Program-made: the position numbers and the translations under genes | NCBI GenBank assembly: GCA_002236755.2 | Contig: NBZP02000035.1 | Coordinates: 2,514,961-2,578,960, forward strand | From: Dothistroma septosporum | Lineage: Eukaryota > Ascomycota > Dothideomycetes > Mycosphaerellales > Mycosphaerellaceae | DNA length: 64,000 nt | Direction of reading: 5' to 3' | Shown here: positions 31,587 to 42,780 of the stretch, piece after piece | Numbering within the stretch: position 1 is the stretch's first letter | Layout of the letters: the number at the start of each line of letters is the position of its first letter | The notes under the pieces: model-generated | Seen by the model: only the letters and a program-made list of their open reading frames with translations | Told to the model about the DNA's origin: nothing | Database searches by the model: none

Positions 31587-34500
31587 GCTTGCGAGGTCTT
31601 GAAACGCTTGTGCTGCGGAATGTCTGTGGGTGATGTGTTCGGAACAGCTTGACGTCTTTTATGTGCTCGCGCTCAGGGGCAGTTGTCTAACAATTCGTAC
31701 ACGAGGGCACGGCCGACATGAAAACAATCCTCTTCGATGCATAGTGGCAGCTGCTTTGGGGAGACTCAAGGCAGTATTAGTACTGTCCAAGCAGGTAAGC
31801 CATCCTGAAGTGTCGTCGGGCATGTGCGATGCGGTCCGTGATTCGTCGATGCGGAAGAGTGGTGCGTCGAGACTTCATGCTGTAGGGTCTAAGTTTCGTG
31901 ATATTTCCACATGCAGGAGGACTTGAAGTCTCCCTGACTCGTCATGGAGAGCATCGATCCTGTAAGGCTGGACACTGGAAATCGAGTAACATCACTGCCC
32001 AGGCTGTCAAACGGCTTGGTTCAGAATGCATGTCGCTCTGCTGATGCGAGACGTACATTGTGTCGTTTTTCCGAAGTCCAGGCGACGATCTTTGCCCATG
32101 ATATGAGGTAGCAGAGAGCACCGCACTCACAGACACAAACCCCGGCTGCCAAGGAAGGCGGAAGAATCGCACGTTCTGGATGTACATCAACCGTCTCCGA
32201 CCGTTGGTGGATAGCTGCTGTGCAGCGAAGGAGTGTACCGTCTTTGCTGTTTCCTGAACGAGCGAATGATTGTGTTCATCCGCAGCCACCTCCGCATCGT
32301 TGTCGCTCGTTGCGGTTCAATCGTCCCGTGCTGTGCCGCAGTGGACATTGCGATGAGATGGGCAGGTGCAGGAGCAAGAATAAGCGGTCAGAGCGGAGAG
32401 CCTGGAATCGACGGCGCGCGAGACTGTGAGACTGAGGAGATCCAAGTAGTGTCAGTTTCCTGGTTTAGCATAGCTTTTCACTTGTAGTAGAATGGCGTTC
32501 AGGTTGATGATACGGCTATTCTAGCACTTCTGGTGGTCGCCCTGTGCCATCTTAGCCTGACCTCATACAAGCGCTCATATGTCAAGGAAGTGCAATGCTT
32601 TCGATGAAGGTAACGTGGGTCGAACGTCACCAAAATCATCGAAGTGCCGCATTTGTCGATGTCGAGGAGTGACGTTGTTTCTGTGGTTAACGGAACGCGC
32701 GAGGTAGCCCTTGTTTCGGCGGGCACGGCCGAACGGGTGGAGCCACGCGGAGTGCTTGGCGCCTTTTTCCACTTCTCCCAGCGACATCACCGCGGTACAC
32801 CCATATTTTTTCACGACCGGCAACGAAGCTTGCTACAATCCATTTGCTCGAGAGGCTCCCTTCATAATGACTGTCAACCCTGGTCAGGCGATGTTCACCT
32901 CGCAAGGCAACCTCTACGCGGCCTCCTGTTCTGCCACAGCCCCATTCATGACAGATACTCCTCCAGCACGAAGAGCTCACCGCGAAGAGGGAGTCTCAAG
33001 ATGCTGCCTTGATCGATCAGGTAACACACAACATGCCGATTGAGGCCTTGCACTGGCTGTTTTAGGCCATCAGCTGAGTCCCGGTGGTACTTCTGCTCCC
33101 ATCCGAAGCGCACTCATCACCGCGGTGCTCGGGCTGCCTTACCCGCTCTTTCAGGCATCGCAACAAGGGAATAACGTTGTTCATCACCCACTTCTCCGCA
33201 GTGTCCAAGGAGTTGAGTACACCACAGCCTCCAGGGCGTCGTCCGTTTGGTGATGGCCATGCGATCATGCGCTTGAGCGGCCTCCTGCTGACCGCTCCTG
33301 ACGCCCTTTGCTACCATGACTGATGACGATCACCGCCCTTTATGCAGCACTTTCTGATCTGGAAACGCCCCACGGCTACCGAATCGATGGTCCGATACCC
33401 AGACCTACGTAACAACCCCATCGTCTGCGAATTTTCGCCGATGGCCATGACCTCAATCAAAAACCGACATGGCGGTGCCGCCCTCATGACTCCTCAGAGT
33501 CAGATTTGTAGGCAACGCCTTGTGATAGGGTATAACAACCCCTCCTCGTGTCGCATTGACTTGCATGCACGACGTCCTGACATCTACCCAATCACTCAAT
33601 CATGCTCAACTTTCTGTACGATATCTTCTACGGGCCCTCTTCCCCATCAAAGTACTACAGGGATGAAGGCTACGGCTATGAACCAAGAACGCACGCATAT
33701 GCGAGAAGAAGCAGAAGCCAGCGGAGAACACCACCAACCGTCATTGCTTCGAATCGGAGTTCGGAGAGGAGACGATCAAGTTCGCATCAACATGGATCCT
33801 GATCGAGGAGTAGGAGTGTGGTGTACCACTACACATGAGCTATGAGGGAAACCGATGAAGGAAGTACGATATGAGAGAACTCATGGCAGCGGAATGCAGC
33901 ACACAACGACACTCCCAGCACAACGAGCTTCACCCGAATTGTGAGTGAGAACGCAAGGAGCGGAGTAATTGCATCCCTTCTGACGCTTTCACAGAACCCG
34001 GTCGCTACATCATGAGTCCAGCGGAAACATAGAGCAAGTTCTCTGTCACAATCATCGCATTCACGACCATTCTGTATTCCGGCGATTTGCGAGATCGGCC
34101 TCCGCGGTTGGGAGGACATTTGCCCTTTATGATACCCTTTTGATAGTACATGAACTCAGACATAGAATCCAAACATCCTCTGCCCGTCCGGGTCAAAGCC
34201 CACTCGCTGAATCGCGCCACACACAACCCCTAGTCGCACCAAAGCACCTCCATACGCAGCTATGGTGCACACTGCACAGCGGATGCAGAGGCCCGAGCCG
34301 TGGAGGTGCAGAGCGGTCAGGTCAGCTGCTAAATCGAATCGCACGACCCGCGCCTCCATTCATGCCTTCTCCGCAACAACCGCACGTCGCCTGGACGGCA
34401 AGGCAAATATTTGTGATGATGTCAGTCTAGTCCGATGATGATCTAAAGAGATGCCTACACACACCGCCAGGAGTGTACCGTTGTGACCGGCTTCGCTCCA

Positions 34501-35737
34501 CTGATTGAGACATTGGGAATGGGATCGCTGTGTCCATGTACGTATTGGGTAGCGAGGTGCCTGAGATTTTTATCCGCAGCAGAGCTGGAGACGAGTTTGA
34601 ACTTTCGTCTCTCGTGGAGCTGATACACTGTGAACAAAAGGTAAGATGATGGCGCAGCATCGCACTCGTAATTCAATCATGTGCCCTACGTCAAATTTCG
34701 GGAACAGTACTCTCCCGAATCACAGACACATGTGTCCCTTCGCATTCACCTCGTGCTTTTTGAAATGGTGATGCCAGCGTGTATTGGGACTTTTGTTATC
34801 AAGCACAAGAATTCAGCCCTACCACTATCATCTCCACGCATCCATATCTTCAACACATGTCCGCCACGAATCCTTCCATCGTCCCCCATCGTAATCGTAA
34901 AAGTGTATGCCGGGCCGGGATCGTCCTGCCCGGCTTCACAAACCTCCACGACGGTTCAGGCAATCTGTCGCCGCTGTGGCCGCTGTGGCGAGTGGCGAAG
35001 GCCGTTTGGGTGAGGCTTCAGAGTCAAAGATGACCTTGTGTGCCTCGATTGAAGCTCCACTCGGTCGCCTCCAGCGAAGCGAACTCCGTTAACATCGCCC
35101 TTTTGGCAGGCCTCGCGACGGGTCTACCGCACGAAGCGCTTCGCCGCCATCACATGGAGGTGCCTCCGCCGCGGCTCCATGGGTCATTCACTTCACACGG
35201 TTTACGCTGAGCGAGTGGCGACCAAGTGATCACATACACTCGTTGAGGCCTGGTCCTCGCTCAGAGTCACTTCGTTGGACACTTGATCCCCATCGAGGCC
35301 GGCCAGATTCCAAGGAGTCGTTTGTGCGCGCCAGAAATTTTGTTGTCTCGAAGTTGCTTCCGCATCTCCTGGCAGAGTACCGCCTCACTTTGTCGTTTGT
35401 CCCGGCATCGTAGTTGATTTGGTCATGACAGTCGGCGGTGCAGCTGCTCACGACCCACTTCACGACAAGGTGGCTCACTGATTCATCCTGTGAGCTGTTC
35501 GTCAGCGCCAGTCGCCCTTCTCTTGGTCACTTGTCACAGTATGGCGGTGCCGGGGAAGTCGTTCCAGCAGGGCTTTCGTCCGCTGCCTTTCGTGCAACTA
35601 TCAAATATCAAAAGACGACAAAAAGCACGACAGATGCCTGAACATCACTTAAACACATCCGCATCCCAGCTCCACCATCGGTCAACAGTACACCGGATCC
35701 GATCCGAAGTTCTCAGACTCTTCCTGGAAACACCATA
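31587..35737. other. Gene-poor region, 4.1 kb
   Basis: No large gene. Several stretches look weakly coding without a full model. On the minus strand 32110-32325 reads SLVQETAKTVHSFAAQQ and then LMYIQNVRFFRLPW before a GTGAGT. On the plus strand 32868-33255 can be joined by a 45-nt GTAACA...TTTTAG intron into an open frame (MTVNPGQAMFTSQ ...). These may be decayed or lineage-specific short genes. Confidence 0.35.
33602..33802 (+). CDS. Possible small Arg/Ser/Tyr-rich protein
   Basis: A 66-codon ORF with a proper ATG (MLNFLYDIFYGPSSPSKYY), then GYGYEPRTHAYARRSRSQRR and a Ser/Arg end. Composition is natural and the hydrophobic start is followed by a basic tail, but there is no family match I can name. 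A longer overlapping frame (33342-33845) looks less natural. Confidence 0.3.
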   Translation: MLNFLYDIFYGPSSPSKYYRDEGYGYEPRTHAYARRSRSQRRTPPTVIASNRSSERRRSSSHQHGS

Positions 35738-36022
35738 ATGCCTTCATTCAGCACTGCTCGGGTCAAGATTCAGTCACACCAGCGACAACATATTGGCAAC
35801 GACGGTCGCCATCATGGCGGTGCTACACAAATTTCCAGTAGCCATGGTGGCGTGATTCCTGGATCCTGGTAACAGACCATCACACCGCGCTGGAAATGAC
35901 ATGTTCTGACGCCGTACAGGGTTTGTCATGGGTGTAAACACACCAACAATCCATACATCGCACCGCAACGATGCCCCATCTGCTCGCACTTCAAGTGCTC
36001 GGCGTGCTACACTTATCGATAA
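35738..36022 (+). CDS. Small zinc-ribbon protein (three CxxC pairs)
   Basis: Two exons, 35738-35868 and 35920-36022, with a 51-nt intron (GTAACA...GTACAG, branch site TTCTGAC) give 77 residues. Exon 1 encodes a polar His/Gln/Ser-rich leader (MPSFSTARVKIQSHQ). The splice falls inside a Trp codon and exon 2 encodes WVCHGCKHTNNP, then QRCPICSHFKCSACYTYR: six cysteines in three CxxC pairs, the pattern of a small zinc ribbon. Such short fungal proteins are common and mostly uncharacterised. The coherent CxxC pattern appears only after splicing, which supports the model. It is the only convincing gene in a gene-poor stretch. Confidence 0.7.
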
Positions 36023-36401
36023 TCAGACATACCCGGGCCGAAAAGAAGTGAAGGGTGAGCGACGATGGTGAGCTTTCGGTGCAACAATGATGCGCGCGAT
36101 GCATACTAATCGAGTCTAGATGCAGAGCGCTGCTCGGTTTGATCGCGATACCGGAGATTCAGGAGTGTGGGAGATGACCTTTGATGTAAAGCAGCGCTGT
36201 GGGTTAATCGTTTGGTGTTTGGGCGAATAGAAGGCATAGGCGTCATCAAGCTTTCCGTAATACTCTGCCGCTCAGATTGCTGTCTTATCGATTCTTCGTT
36301 TGGCAACCCGTTACCGATAAGTCGTCCTCGGGAGCCCAGCTCCAAAAGTTATTTTCACGACGTCCGTGTGAGGTCAGGTCGCACGACTCATACTTCTGTC
36401 C

Positions 36402-37805
36402 TCAATGCACCTCGGGCGGATGCTGCCCCAGCTGCCCTTGATTCGCTCGTCTTCGCCACTCGTTCCGTATTCTGCGGGCTTCCTTCTCACTGACCCATCC
36501 ATCTGGCCGCTCTCCATCCTTCCAGCCAACGTCGAGCCTCCTCTTCCGCTTCCCATTGTGAGATGAACTCGGTCTTCGGTCCTTCTTGTGAGGCTTCTCA
36601 CGTTGCACCAGGCCAGCATCCATCAGGAGGAGCTCAAATTCAGGTCCGAGAGGAAATTCTGATATGTGCAAAGTATGGTCGCAGCAGGGAGAATGCTTGA
36701 GGGGAAATATCCAATCATGCAGTCTCTCCCCGAAGACCTGCTTGAAATTTATGTACGAGCTTCCCATGTCCCACGGATTGAGTCCTGGTGGCGTGTGCAG
36801 GATAGCGAATGTTCGCGGCTGAGGTGCCGGTAGGGGCGGTCGATCGACCGGAAGATGCAGCGGATAAGTGATGGTCCCTTTCCAAATCTTGGACTTTTTA
36901 GGCGGGACTGGATCTGGAGAATGTGCTTGAATCCCGGAGCGTGACTGTCGACTGAAGTAGTTGAGATGTGCCGGATGATCGAGCTCTGAAGTGGTTGGCC
37001 TGTCGCTGTCGTCATCTTTCGTCGGCGGTGGAGGCATAGTCGGGTCTATCTGCTTTTCCGGTGGAAGAACGACGGCCAAGTACATCCTCCTGCTCACGTT
37101 CTCGATTGTGGTGACATTCTTGAAGACGAAGTTCAAGCTGTTCATCACCATACCAAGCGTGAACAGCAGGAAGAATCCAGCTAGGCCGAGCGCCACGTAC
37201 CAATGCACGTTCCCCTTCCGTCGTGCTACCCAGTATGCCAAGACGGTGGTCAGGTAGCAAGTCAGAATCATGGTATAGACCAAGAATTGGATGAAGAACT
37301 TCAGTGCACGCTCTCCAACAACGCCTCCGACCCACGGACAGAAATGGTCCATCTTCCGCGTACATCTCCCGACATCTTGGCTGTGGTGCGTTCGATCCGG
37401 CTTCCAGTTTCTGCAATGCGCACACCAAATTGGACTACCATTAGGGTCGCAGACGAAGACATCCCTTTGCCAGAAGTCATTGATACTCGGATGTGGCTCG
37501 CTCGCTCGTCTTTCCTGCTCCGGGCCTTGAGGTATGTAACCAGGATCCTTGAGCACTGTTACAAGCAGTCGTAACCAGGTGGCGGCCACGGGTAGTAAGA
37601 GCACGAAGTAGACTATGATGATCGCCAGGCCCACTGCGACACGTCGCGGTCGTACAAGGTTGCCGTCGCTGTCCTTGGGCGGGTTGATGAGATAGTCGAT
37701 GCTGAGCGGACCCACGATCACCCAGCTGACGTATCCAACTATGAGAACCAGGAGAGCCGGTATAAACCTCGCGACATAGATCGAGCCCCGATTACGTGGG
37801 CTCAT
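36402..37805 (-). CDS. PFA5: DHHC-family protein S-palmitoyltransferase, Pfa5-like, with DHFC active site
   Basis: Single exon, 467 residues. Multi-pass membrane enzyme that attaches palmitate to cysteines of other proteins. Helices 1 and 2 are IPALLVLIVGYVSWVIVG and VAVGLAIIIVYFVLLLP; the cysteine-rich domain follows (IWCAHCRNWKPDRTHHS, then RCTRKMDHFCPWVGGVVGE); helices 3 and 4 are FIQFLVYTMILTCYL and LGLAGFFLLFTLGMV. The active-site motif is DHFC rather than DHHC; yeast Akr1 and Pfa5 carry DHYC, so an aromatic third residue is tolerated. The expected HHC at the zinc site reads HHS. The C-terminal tail is long, with a WDMGSSYINFKQVFG block and a basic end. Confidence 0.88.
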   Translation of the reverse strand: MSPRNRGSIYVARFIPALLVLIVGYVSWVIVGPLSIDYLINPPKDSDGNLVRPRRVAVGLAIIIVYFVLLLPVAATWLRLLVTVLKDPGYIPQGPEQERRASEPHPSINDFWQRDVFVCDPNGSPIWCAHCRNWKPDRTHHSQDVGRCTRKMDHFCPWVGGVVGERALKFFIQFLVYTMILTCYLTTVLAYWVARRKGNVHWYVALGLAGFFLLFTLGMVMNSLNFVFKNVTTIENVSRRMYLAVVLPPEKQIDPTMPPPPTKDDDSDRPTTSELDHPAHLNYFSRQSRSGIQAHSPDPVPPKKSKIWKGTITYPLHLPVDRPPLPAPQPRTFAILHTPPGLNPWDMGSSYINFKQVFGERLHDWIFPLKHSPCCDHTLHISEFPLGPEFELLLMDAGLVQREKPHKKDRRPSSSHNGKRKRRLDVGWKDGERPDGWVSEKEARRIRNEWRRRANQGQLGQHPPEVH

Positions 37806-38722
37806 AGCCCCGACCGCGATGGCCTGAAGTGGAAGAAGGCGATGCTATCGTTGCATGGGCATTGTGGTGTGATGGGGATGGTTGTCGTCAGGTCTCGAAG
37901 TGGAAGTGCAGTGGCCGGCGTCGGTGGCTGGGATCCGAAGATGCCGACGTGACGCGATTTCATCACGACTTCTCCTCCCCTTCCACTTCCCATTCGGCAG
38001 ACGAGACCAGAATACGCATCGCAGAGCTTGTGCGCCACCGAGAGATTGCGGTCATGCTGCTTTGCGCTCGAACAGATCATTCGCAGGCAGCCTGAAGAGG
38101 TACACTAAAACAAAGCCGAACACATAAGAAGCCGAAACACCAAACGTCGAGATCCATCACAGCACCCGTAAAGAATCACAGCACGCATCAAGTCGTACAC
38201 CACCTCAGGGCACACAGAACGGAAATAGATCAATACACGTCCTGGCCTTTCCCTACAACTTGACCACAACCGGGACATCTACGCGTCCCGACAACCAAAC
38301 CCAGCCCTACCCAGAACCTCCTCCAGCCACGAAACGATCAGCCACATCCTTATCGTCAGAAGACCAGGGTCGGTAACAATCCAGAGGCTTCAAAGCTACA
38401 TTTCCACAGGTGAAAGCGTCTGAATGGGATCAGTGTCGTGCCAGTGGCGAAGGCTCTTCGGAGTCACGCACCGGAGACTCTGATTTGGCGTCCTGGCTTC
38501 CTGAAGGGTGCCTTAGAATCGCCGGCGACTTGCAGTCGGGCAGTAGTACCCATCCTTCTTACCCGCGAGAGGGTGCACGACGTCTGCTTCTTTGTGGATC
38601 GACTTGAGGATCGACGTGGCAAGACTGCGATCACTTGGGAAGACACCAATTCGCTACATCAGCGTGCAAGAAATCTCGTTATTCGTCTGCATGCTAAATG
38701 AAATCGGCGCCTGTGCACATCA
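37806..38722. other. Intergenic, no gene seen
   Basis: Promoter of the palmitoyltransferase gene (right of its start) and 3' region of the carboxylase gene. No supported coding region. Confidence 0.5.
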
Positions 38723-40864
38723 TCAACCTTCTGCCTCATCACCACCTTCAAATTCCACCAAACTTGTCCCAGCCTTGACTACATCTCCCTGCCTGTGCAC
38801 GACTTTGCTGACAGTGCCATCCTGCGGACTTCGTATGACAGTCTCCATCTTCATGCTTTCAATGACGACTAATGGTTGATTCTTCGTCACTTTATCGCCT
38901 TCCTTGACTTCAACTCTCAGCACTTTGCAGGGCATAGGAGCAAGCACACTGTTGGCGACATCTTTCATGCCCAGTGCCTTTTCAGCCCACTTCGGGACGG
39001 CGAGGTGGATGTTGTATTGGCGTCCTTGTTGAAATAGTGTCAGATGGTTGGTTTCTGGATCGCGGATGAGGGTAGTGGAGACTCTGGTGTGTGGGAAGAA
39101 AGAGGTCAGAATGTTGGTGTCGGAGTGGTATGATGAGGTCGTGGTGAACTGTTCGCCGTTGATTGCGATATGGTAAGTGTTTGCTGCTGTCTTCATCACA
39201 CAAATTGGGACGGGTTTGTTGGCCTTTTGAGGATCTGTGGATGTCTCGACCAGATGGAACTCCCGGGGCTGTGGAGCATTGCCAAAGCCGATGGTTTGCT
39301 GTGGCTGTACTGGAGCGTTTGGAGCATATCTTCGTGCCTGCTCTGCTTCGTACAGTCCGATTGCTGCCTGAGTCCACACTTCGTTTGTGATGATCTCTTG
39401 CGCGAAGAGCTCGTCGTGGTGCTTGGGGATATACCCAGTCTCGACTTCTCCCGCGATGAAATCAGGACTGAGACAGACTCGTCTCACGAAGTCGATGTTC
39501 GTGGTAGGTCCTGCAACTTCATACTCTTCGAGCGCTGTGACCATCTTCTGCAGGGTTGAAGCTCTATCTGGTCCACTGACGATGAGCTTGGCGATCATTG
39601 GATCGTAGTGGCTGGACACTTCATCGCCCTGCACGAAGCCAGCATCTATTCGGACAGAGGATGTTTCAGCTGGCGTTCTCAAATGCAGTAGTTTGCCTGT
39701 GGAGGGAATGAAATTCATTGTTGGGTCCTCAGCATAGATTCGAGCTTCGATCGCATGACCTCTGGCCTTGATCTGCTCATGCACTTCAGCTTGTGTGAGT
39801 GGAAGCTTGCCACCTTCCGCGACAATGATCTGCCACCTCACAAGGTCCTCCCCAGTGACCATCTCAGTGACTGGATGTTCGACTTGCAGTCTTGTGTTCA
39901 TTTCCATGAAAAAGAACTCGCCAGTGTCGTTGTCGAAGATGAACTCGACAGTGCCAGCACCTTCGTATCCGACAGCGAGTGCTGCTTGTCTTGCCTTCTC
40001 CCACAGATCTTGTCTGACGTCTTCAGCCAGATTGGGTGCAGGCGATTCTTCCAAGATCTTCTGATGTCGACGTTGAATACTGCAGTCTCGCTCACCCAAT
40101 GCGACACAGTTTCCATGCTGATCAGCAAACACCTGAACTTCAATGTGTCGTGGCGTTGTTATGTACTTCTCCACAAGCATCACATCATCGCCAAAGCTGG
40201 ACCGCGCTTCCGACTTTGCAGACTCAAGCTGGCTCTGAAACTCATCAGCCTTCATCACGATCCTCATGCCTTTGCCGCCGCCGCCTTTGACAGCTTTCAG
40301 TAATACTGGATAGCCCATCGTCTCGGCTTCCCGCTCTAAATGCTGTGGATCTTGCTCAGCGCCGTGATAGCCGGGGATGCATGGTACACCAGCCTCGATC
40401 ATGATTTCCTTAGATCGGGACTTGTCGCCCATGGCTTCGATTGCTGTATGTGGGGGACCGATGAACTTGATGCCCGCGTCGGTGCATGCTTTGGCAAAGG
40501 CAGCATTCTCAGACAGGAAGCCGTAGCCCGGATGGATAGCTTGACAGCCATTCTCTTTGGCAACCTCGATTATCCGTGAGCCATTAAGGTATTGGTCGGT
40601 GGATCCGAGATTCACTGCAAAGGGCGAGCTGAGGGCATGCTGGGACAATCGATCGGGGTCGGTATAGAGGGTCGTGGTCCGGATGCCATACTGCGATGCA
40701 GTTCGTCCTACACGCAGGGCGATCTCACCACGATTCGCGATCAGGATAGACTTTAGAGGTTCATGAGATGCGGATGTTTGTGTTGACTGCCATCTTCGTC
40801 CTCGCCTGGCCAGGGCACTACTAGTGGGACCTGAAAGGGCACTTCTCCGGAATATGGATTGCAT
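38723..40864 (-). CDS. mccA: Methylcrotonyl-CoA carboxylase, biotin-containing alpha subunit
   Basis: Mitochondrial leucine-degradation enzyme subunit: carboxylates its own biotin with ATP and bicarbonate, then passes CO2 to the beta subunit for 3-methylcrotonyl-CoA. Single exon, 713 residues. The first 33 or so are a presequence (MQSIFRRSALSG ... RRGRRWQS). The biotin carboxylase domain starts ILIANRGEIALRVGRTA; ATP-grasp signatures are KAVKGGGGKGMRIV, RHIEVQVFADQHGN, GERDCSIQRRHQKILEE and FMEMNTRLQVEHPVTE. The biotinyl domain near the end has ESMKMETV, with the lysine as the biotin site. MCC alpha is preferred over propionyl- or pyruvate carboxylase by length and the single-subunit BC-BCCP layout. 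No beta subunit lies in the window. Confidence 0.93.
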   Translation of the reverse strand: MQSIFRRSALSGPTSSALARRGRRWQSTQTSASHEPLKSILIANRGEIALRVGRTASQYGIRTTTLYTDPDRLSQHALSSPFAVNLGSTDQYLNGSRIIEVAKENGCQAIHPGYGFLSENAAFAKACTDAGIKFIGPPHTAIEAMGDKSRSKEIMIEAGVPCIPGYHGAEQDPQHLEREAETMGYPVLLKAVKGGGGKGMRIVMKADEFQSQLESAKSEARSSFGDDVMLVEKYITTPRHIEVQVFADQHGNCVALGERDCSIQRRHQKILEESPAPNLAEDVRQDLWEKARQAALAVGYEGAGTVEFIFDNDTGEFFFMEMNTRLQVEHPVTEMVTGEDLVRWQIIVAEGGKLPLTQAEVHEQIKARGHAIEARIYAEDPTMNFIPSTGKLLHLRTPAETSSVRIDAGFVQGDEVSSHYDPMIAKLIVSGPDRASTLQKMVTALEEYEVAGPTTNIDFVRRVCLSPDFIAGEVETGYIPKHHDELFAQEIITNEVWTQAAIGLYEAEQARRYAPNAPVQPQQTIGFGNAPQPREFHLVETSTDPQKANKPVPICVMKTAANTYHIAINGEQFTTTSSYHSDTNILTSFFPHTRVSTTLIRDPETNHLTLFQQGRQYNIHLAVPKWAEKALGMKDVANSVLAPMPCKVLRVEVKEGDKVTKNQPLVVIESMKMETVIRSPQDGTVSKVVHRQGDVVKAGTSLVEFEGGDEAEG

Positions 40865-41825
40865 CCTGAGCTGGTGGATTTACATGTGGGAGATGAAAAT
40901 CGTGATGCTCAAGGAGATGTTGTCGATGGGTCTTAAGCGAGCCGAGCGATGCCGTCGCGGCGTGTTGGTGGAGAACCGACTCCGTAACGTGAAAGTGGGG
41001 AAGTTTGTGGGGAAGTGTCAGCCACAGTTGGTGCCTGAGGTATAAGCATGCCTCGAATCGAGGCAGTATTATGCAAAGAGCTGTACAAGGTTCAACCGTG
41101 GAAGACTTCCCTTTCATGCATCGCGCTGTACACTGTCTTGCGTGACTTCACCGAAGCGACATCAGCAGTCTGAACAAGCTCAGCGTTCATGCTCAAGCGA
41201 TGACTGCCGCGTTTGCGTCGTGAAGTTGCTCACGAGCGCGAAGGGTTCCAACTCTCCAACACGCTTGATCGCCATTGACAAGAAGAAGCAGGGCTGAGTG
41301 ACAGGAGCCGATTCTGGAGCAACAACGACCGAGAACACATCACGAGCGAGACCGAACCGCGAGGCGATCGATATGCATTCAAGAGGTGGCGGAAGAGGCG
41401 GAAGAGAAAGGGGGGAATGGGTGCAACGCAGGACAAGAGGCGGGTTATGGTCAGGTATATCACACCACGAGACTAATGCCAGCTCTCAGGCCTCCATTCA
41501 CAAGCACAACGCCGGGGACTCAGCCTTGAGACACGATGTGAACGCACATGATACAGCAGCAATTCCAGCGATCTGGTGATTGTTCAGGCCACCGTGATGT
41601 TCTACTATACATCGCAGAACGCATCAAGACTCATTCATCAGCACGTCAATGCACCGCTTCCTTCCGGCTGGTCTTGCCGTACTGAACATCGCAGAGCGCA
41701 TCAAGAAACAATTATACTGTGCCGGCCCAGTCTCAGTCAACCTGGTCCTCGGACAGCTCCCTGAATACCTTGCCCTAATGCTTCACCATGCTTGCTGGTT
41801 CATACGACTGGTCTCCTTAGGCTCC
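40865..41825. other. Intergenic, no gene seen
   Basis: Promoter side of mccA, then a stretch without supported genes. Confidence 0.45.
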
Positions 41826-42451
41826 TCAACCGCCTGCTGACTCTTTCCACAAGTCCAGGGACTTTCTGGCAGAGAGCTTGTCATAGTCGATCTCCGGAGT
41901 GTGAACGTTGTCCCACCATGCGAATCCTCCCTTGAGTCCTTCCTGAAGCTGTCTTCCATTGTAACCTCCGGTAACGATGGCCGCTCACCCATGACGATCG
42001 TGAGGGCGGCCATTGCAACGCCGAAGCCCTGTGGGACATGGTAGCCTTGAGCACCATCCACGATATCCTTCTCGAACCGTTTTGGCATGATGATCACTCA
42101 CTCATTGCCAGGAAGGATAGATTCTGGGATGGCGGTACTGCTGGCCCGAACCTTTTGCGCACCGAAGTACGCAATGTCTTCCTGGATCTGGAGTTTCAAT
42201 TCTGCAATCTATATGATCTTACCCGAGAGGCTTCGTATGCGGTTCTCCTCCTCTGCCATCTTCGTCGCATCAGTTCCAGTCAAGGCCTTGTATCTCCTGA
42301 CAAGAGTGCGCTCTGCTGGAACCCGCTCGCGGCCTGGCTCCGACAGAGAGCCGACCGACAAGCGAGTGTCTCCGCGAATGATTGCTTCTCCGCGCCGGTG
42401 AGTGCGAGCTTCTTCCTGAGTGAGATTGGTCTGCTCATCGCGGTGCGCCAT
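41826..42451 (-). pseudogene. Broken gene of unknown function (in-frame TAG and frame change)
   Basis: From ATG 42451 a frame reads MAHRDEQTNLTQEEARTH, then LVRRYKALTGTDATKMAEEE and a coil-like NRIRSLSGKII, where a TAG (42209-42211) stops it. The same frame continues at once with protein-like sequence (IAELKLQIQEDIAYFGAQK ... ILPGNE) to a GTGAGT donor. After a likely intron, the last part is read in two frames: GYHVPQGFGVAMAALTI, then TGGYNGRQLQEGLKGG and FAWWDNVHTPEIDYDKL, ending KESAGG at 41826. The intended protein was probably a coiled-coil protein of about 200 residues. No domain recognised. Recent decay or sequence error are both possible. Confidence 0.5.
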
Positions 42452-42502
42452 TTCTGACTGATCCAACGGCGTGGCCTCGCTCGTGTCGCAACGTTGAGGG
42501 GG

Positions 42503-42573
42503 AGTGTGGATGTTGATGTGCGAGGAGTGTGGATGTTGGTTTGTGAGGAGTGTGGATGCTGATGTGTGATGTT
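42503..42573. repeat. Imperfect GAGGAGTGTGGATGTTG repeats
   Basis: Three or more imperfect units in the region just upstream of the broken gene's ATG. On the minus strand they read as CA-rich (AACATCCACACTCCTC), similar in style to the repeat before the SNF2-like gene at 51.6 kb. Confidence 0.6.
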
Positions 42574-42681
42574 GTCGAAGAGTGATGGTGTGCTCTGCAG
42601 ACAGGTGGAGGTCAGGCGGTAAGAGGCTCCTTCGAATTGCGCGCGTGCCTCATCCGGCACAGGCCGCGTTGTCACATGCGA

Positions 42682-42721
42682 CACCATGGCATTCTGCGGC
42701 GCACCATGGCATTCTGCGGCG
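42682..42721. repeat. 20-bp perfect tandem duplication
   Basis: Two adjacent copies of CACCATGGCATTCTGCGGCG. Confidence 0.9.
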
Positions 42722-42780
42722 CACCACCCTGAGAGCGGGACGCCAACAGCTCGGATGACTTGACACACGACAACGAGGTG

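Noticed and set aside
1..40864. Two biotin carboxylases (ACC1, mccA) and two FMN split-barrel proteins as a functional cluster
   Set aside because: They are 20 to 35 kb and 13 kb apart among unrelated genes, on mixed strands, in different pathways; coincidence is the simpler view.
42209..42211. Programmed stop-codon readthrough at the TAG in the broken gene
   Set aside because: The following bases do not match known leaky contexts, and a second frame change downstream points to decay or sequence error.
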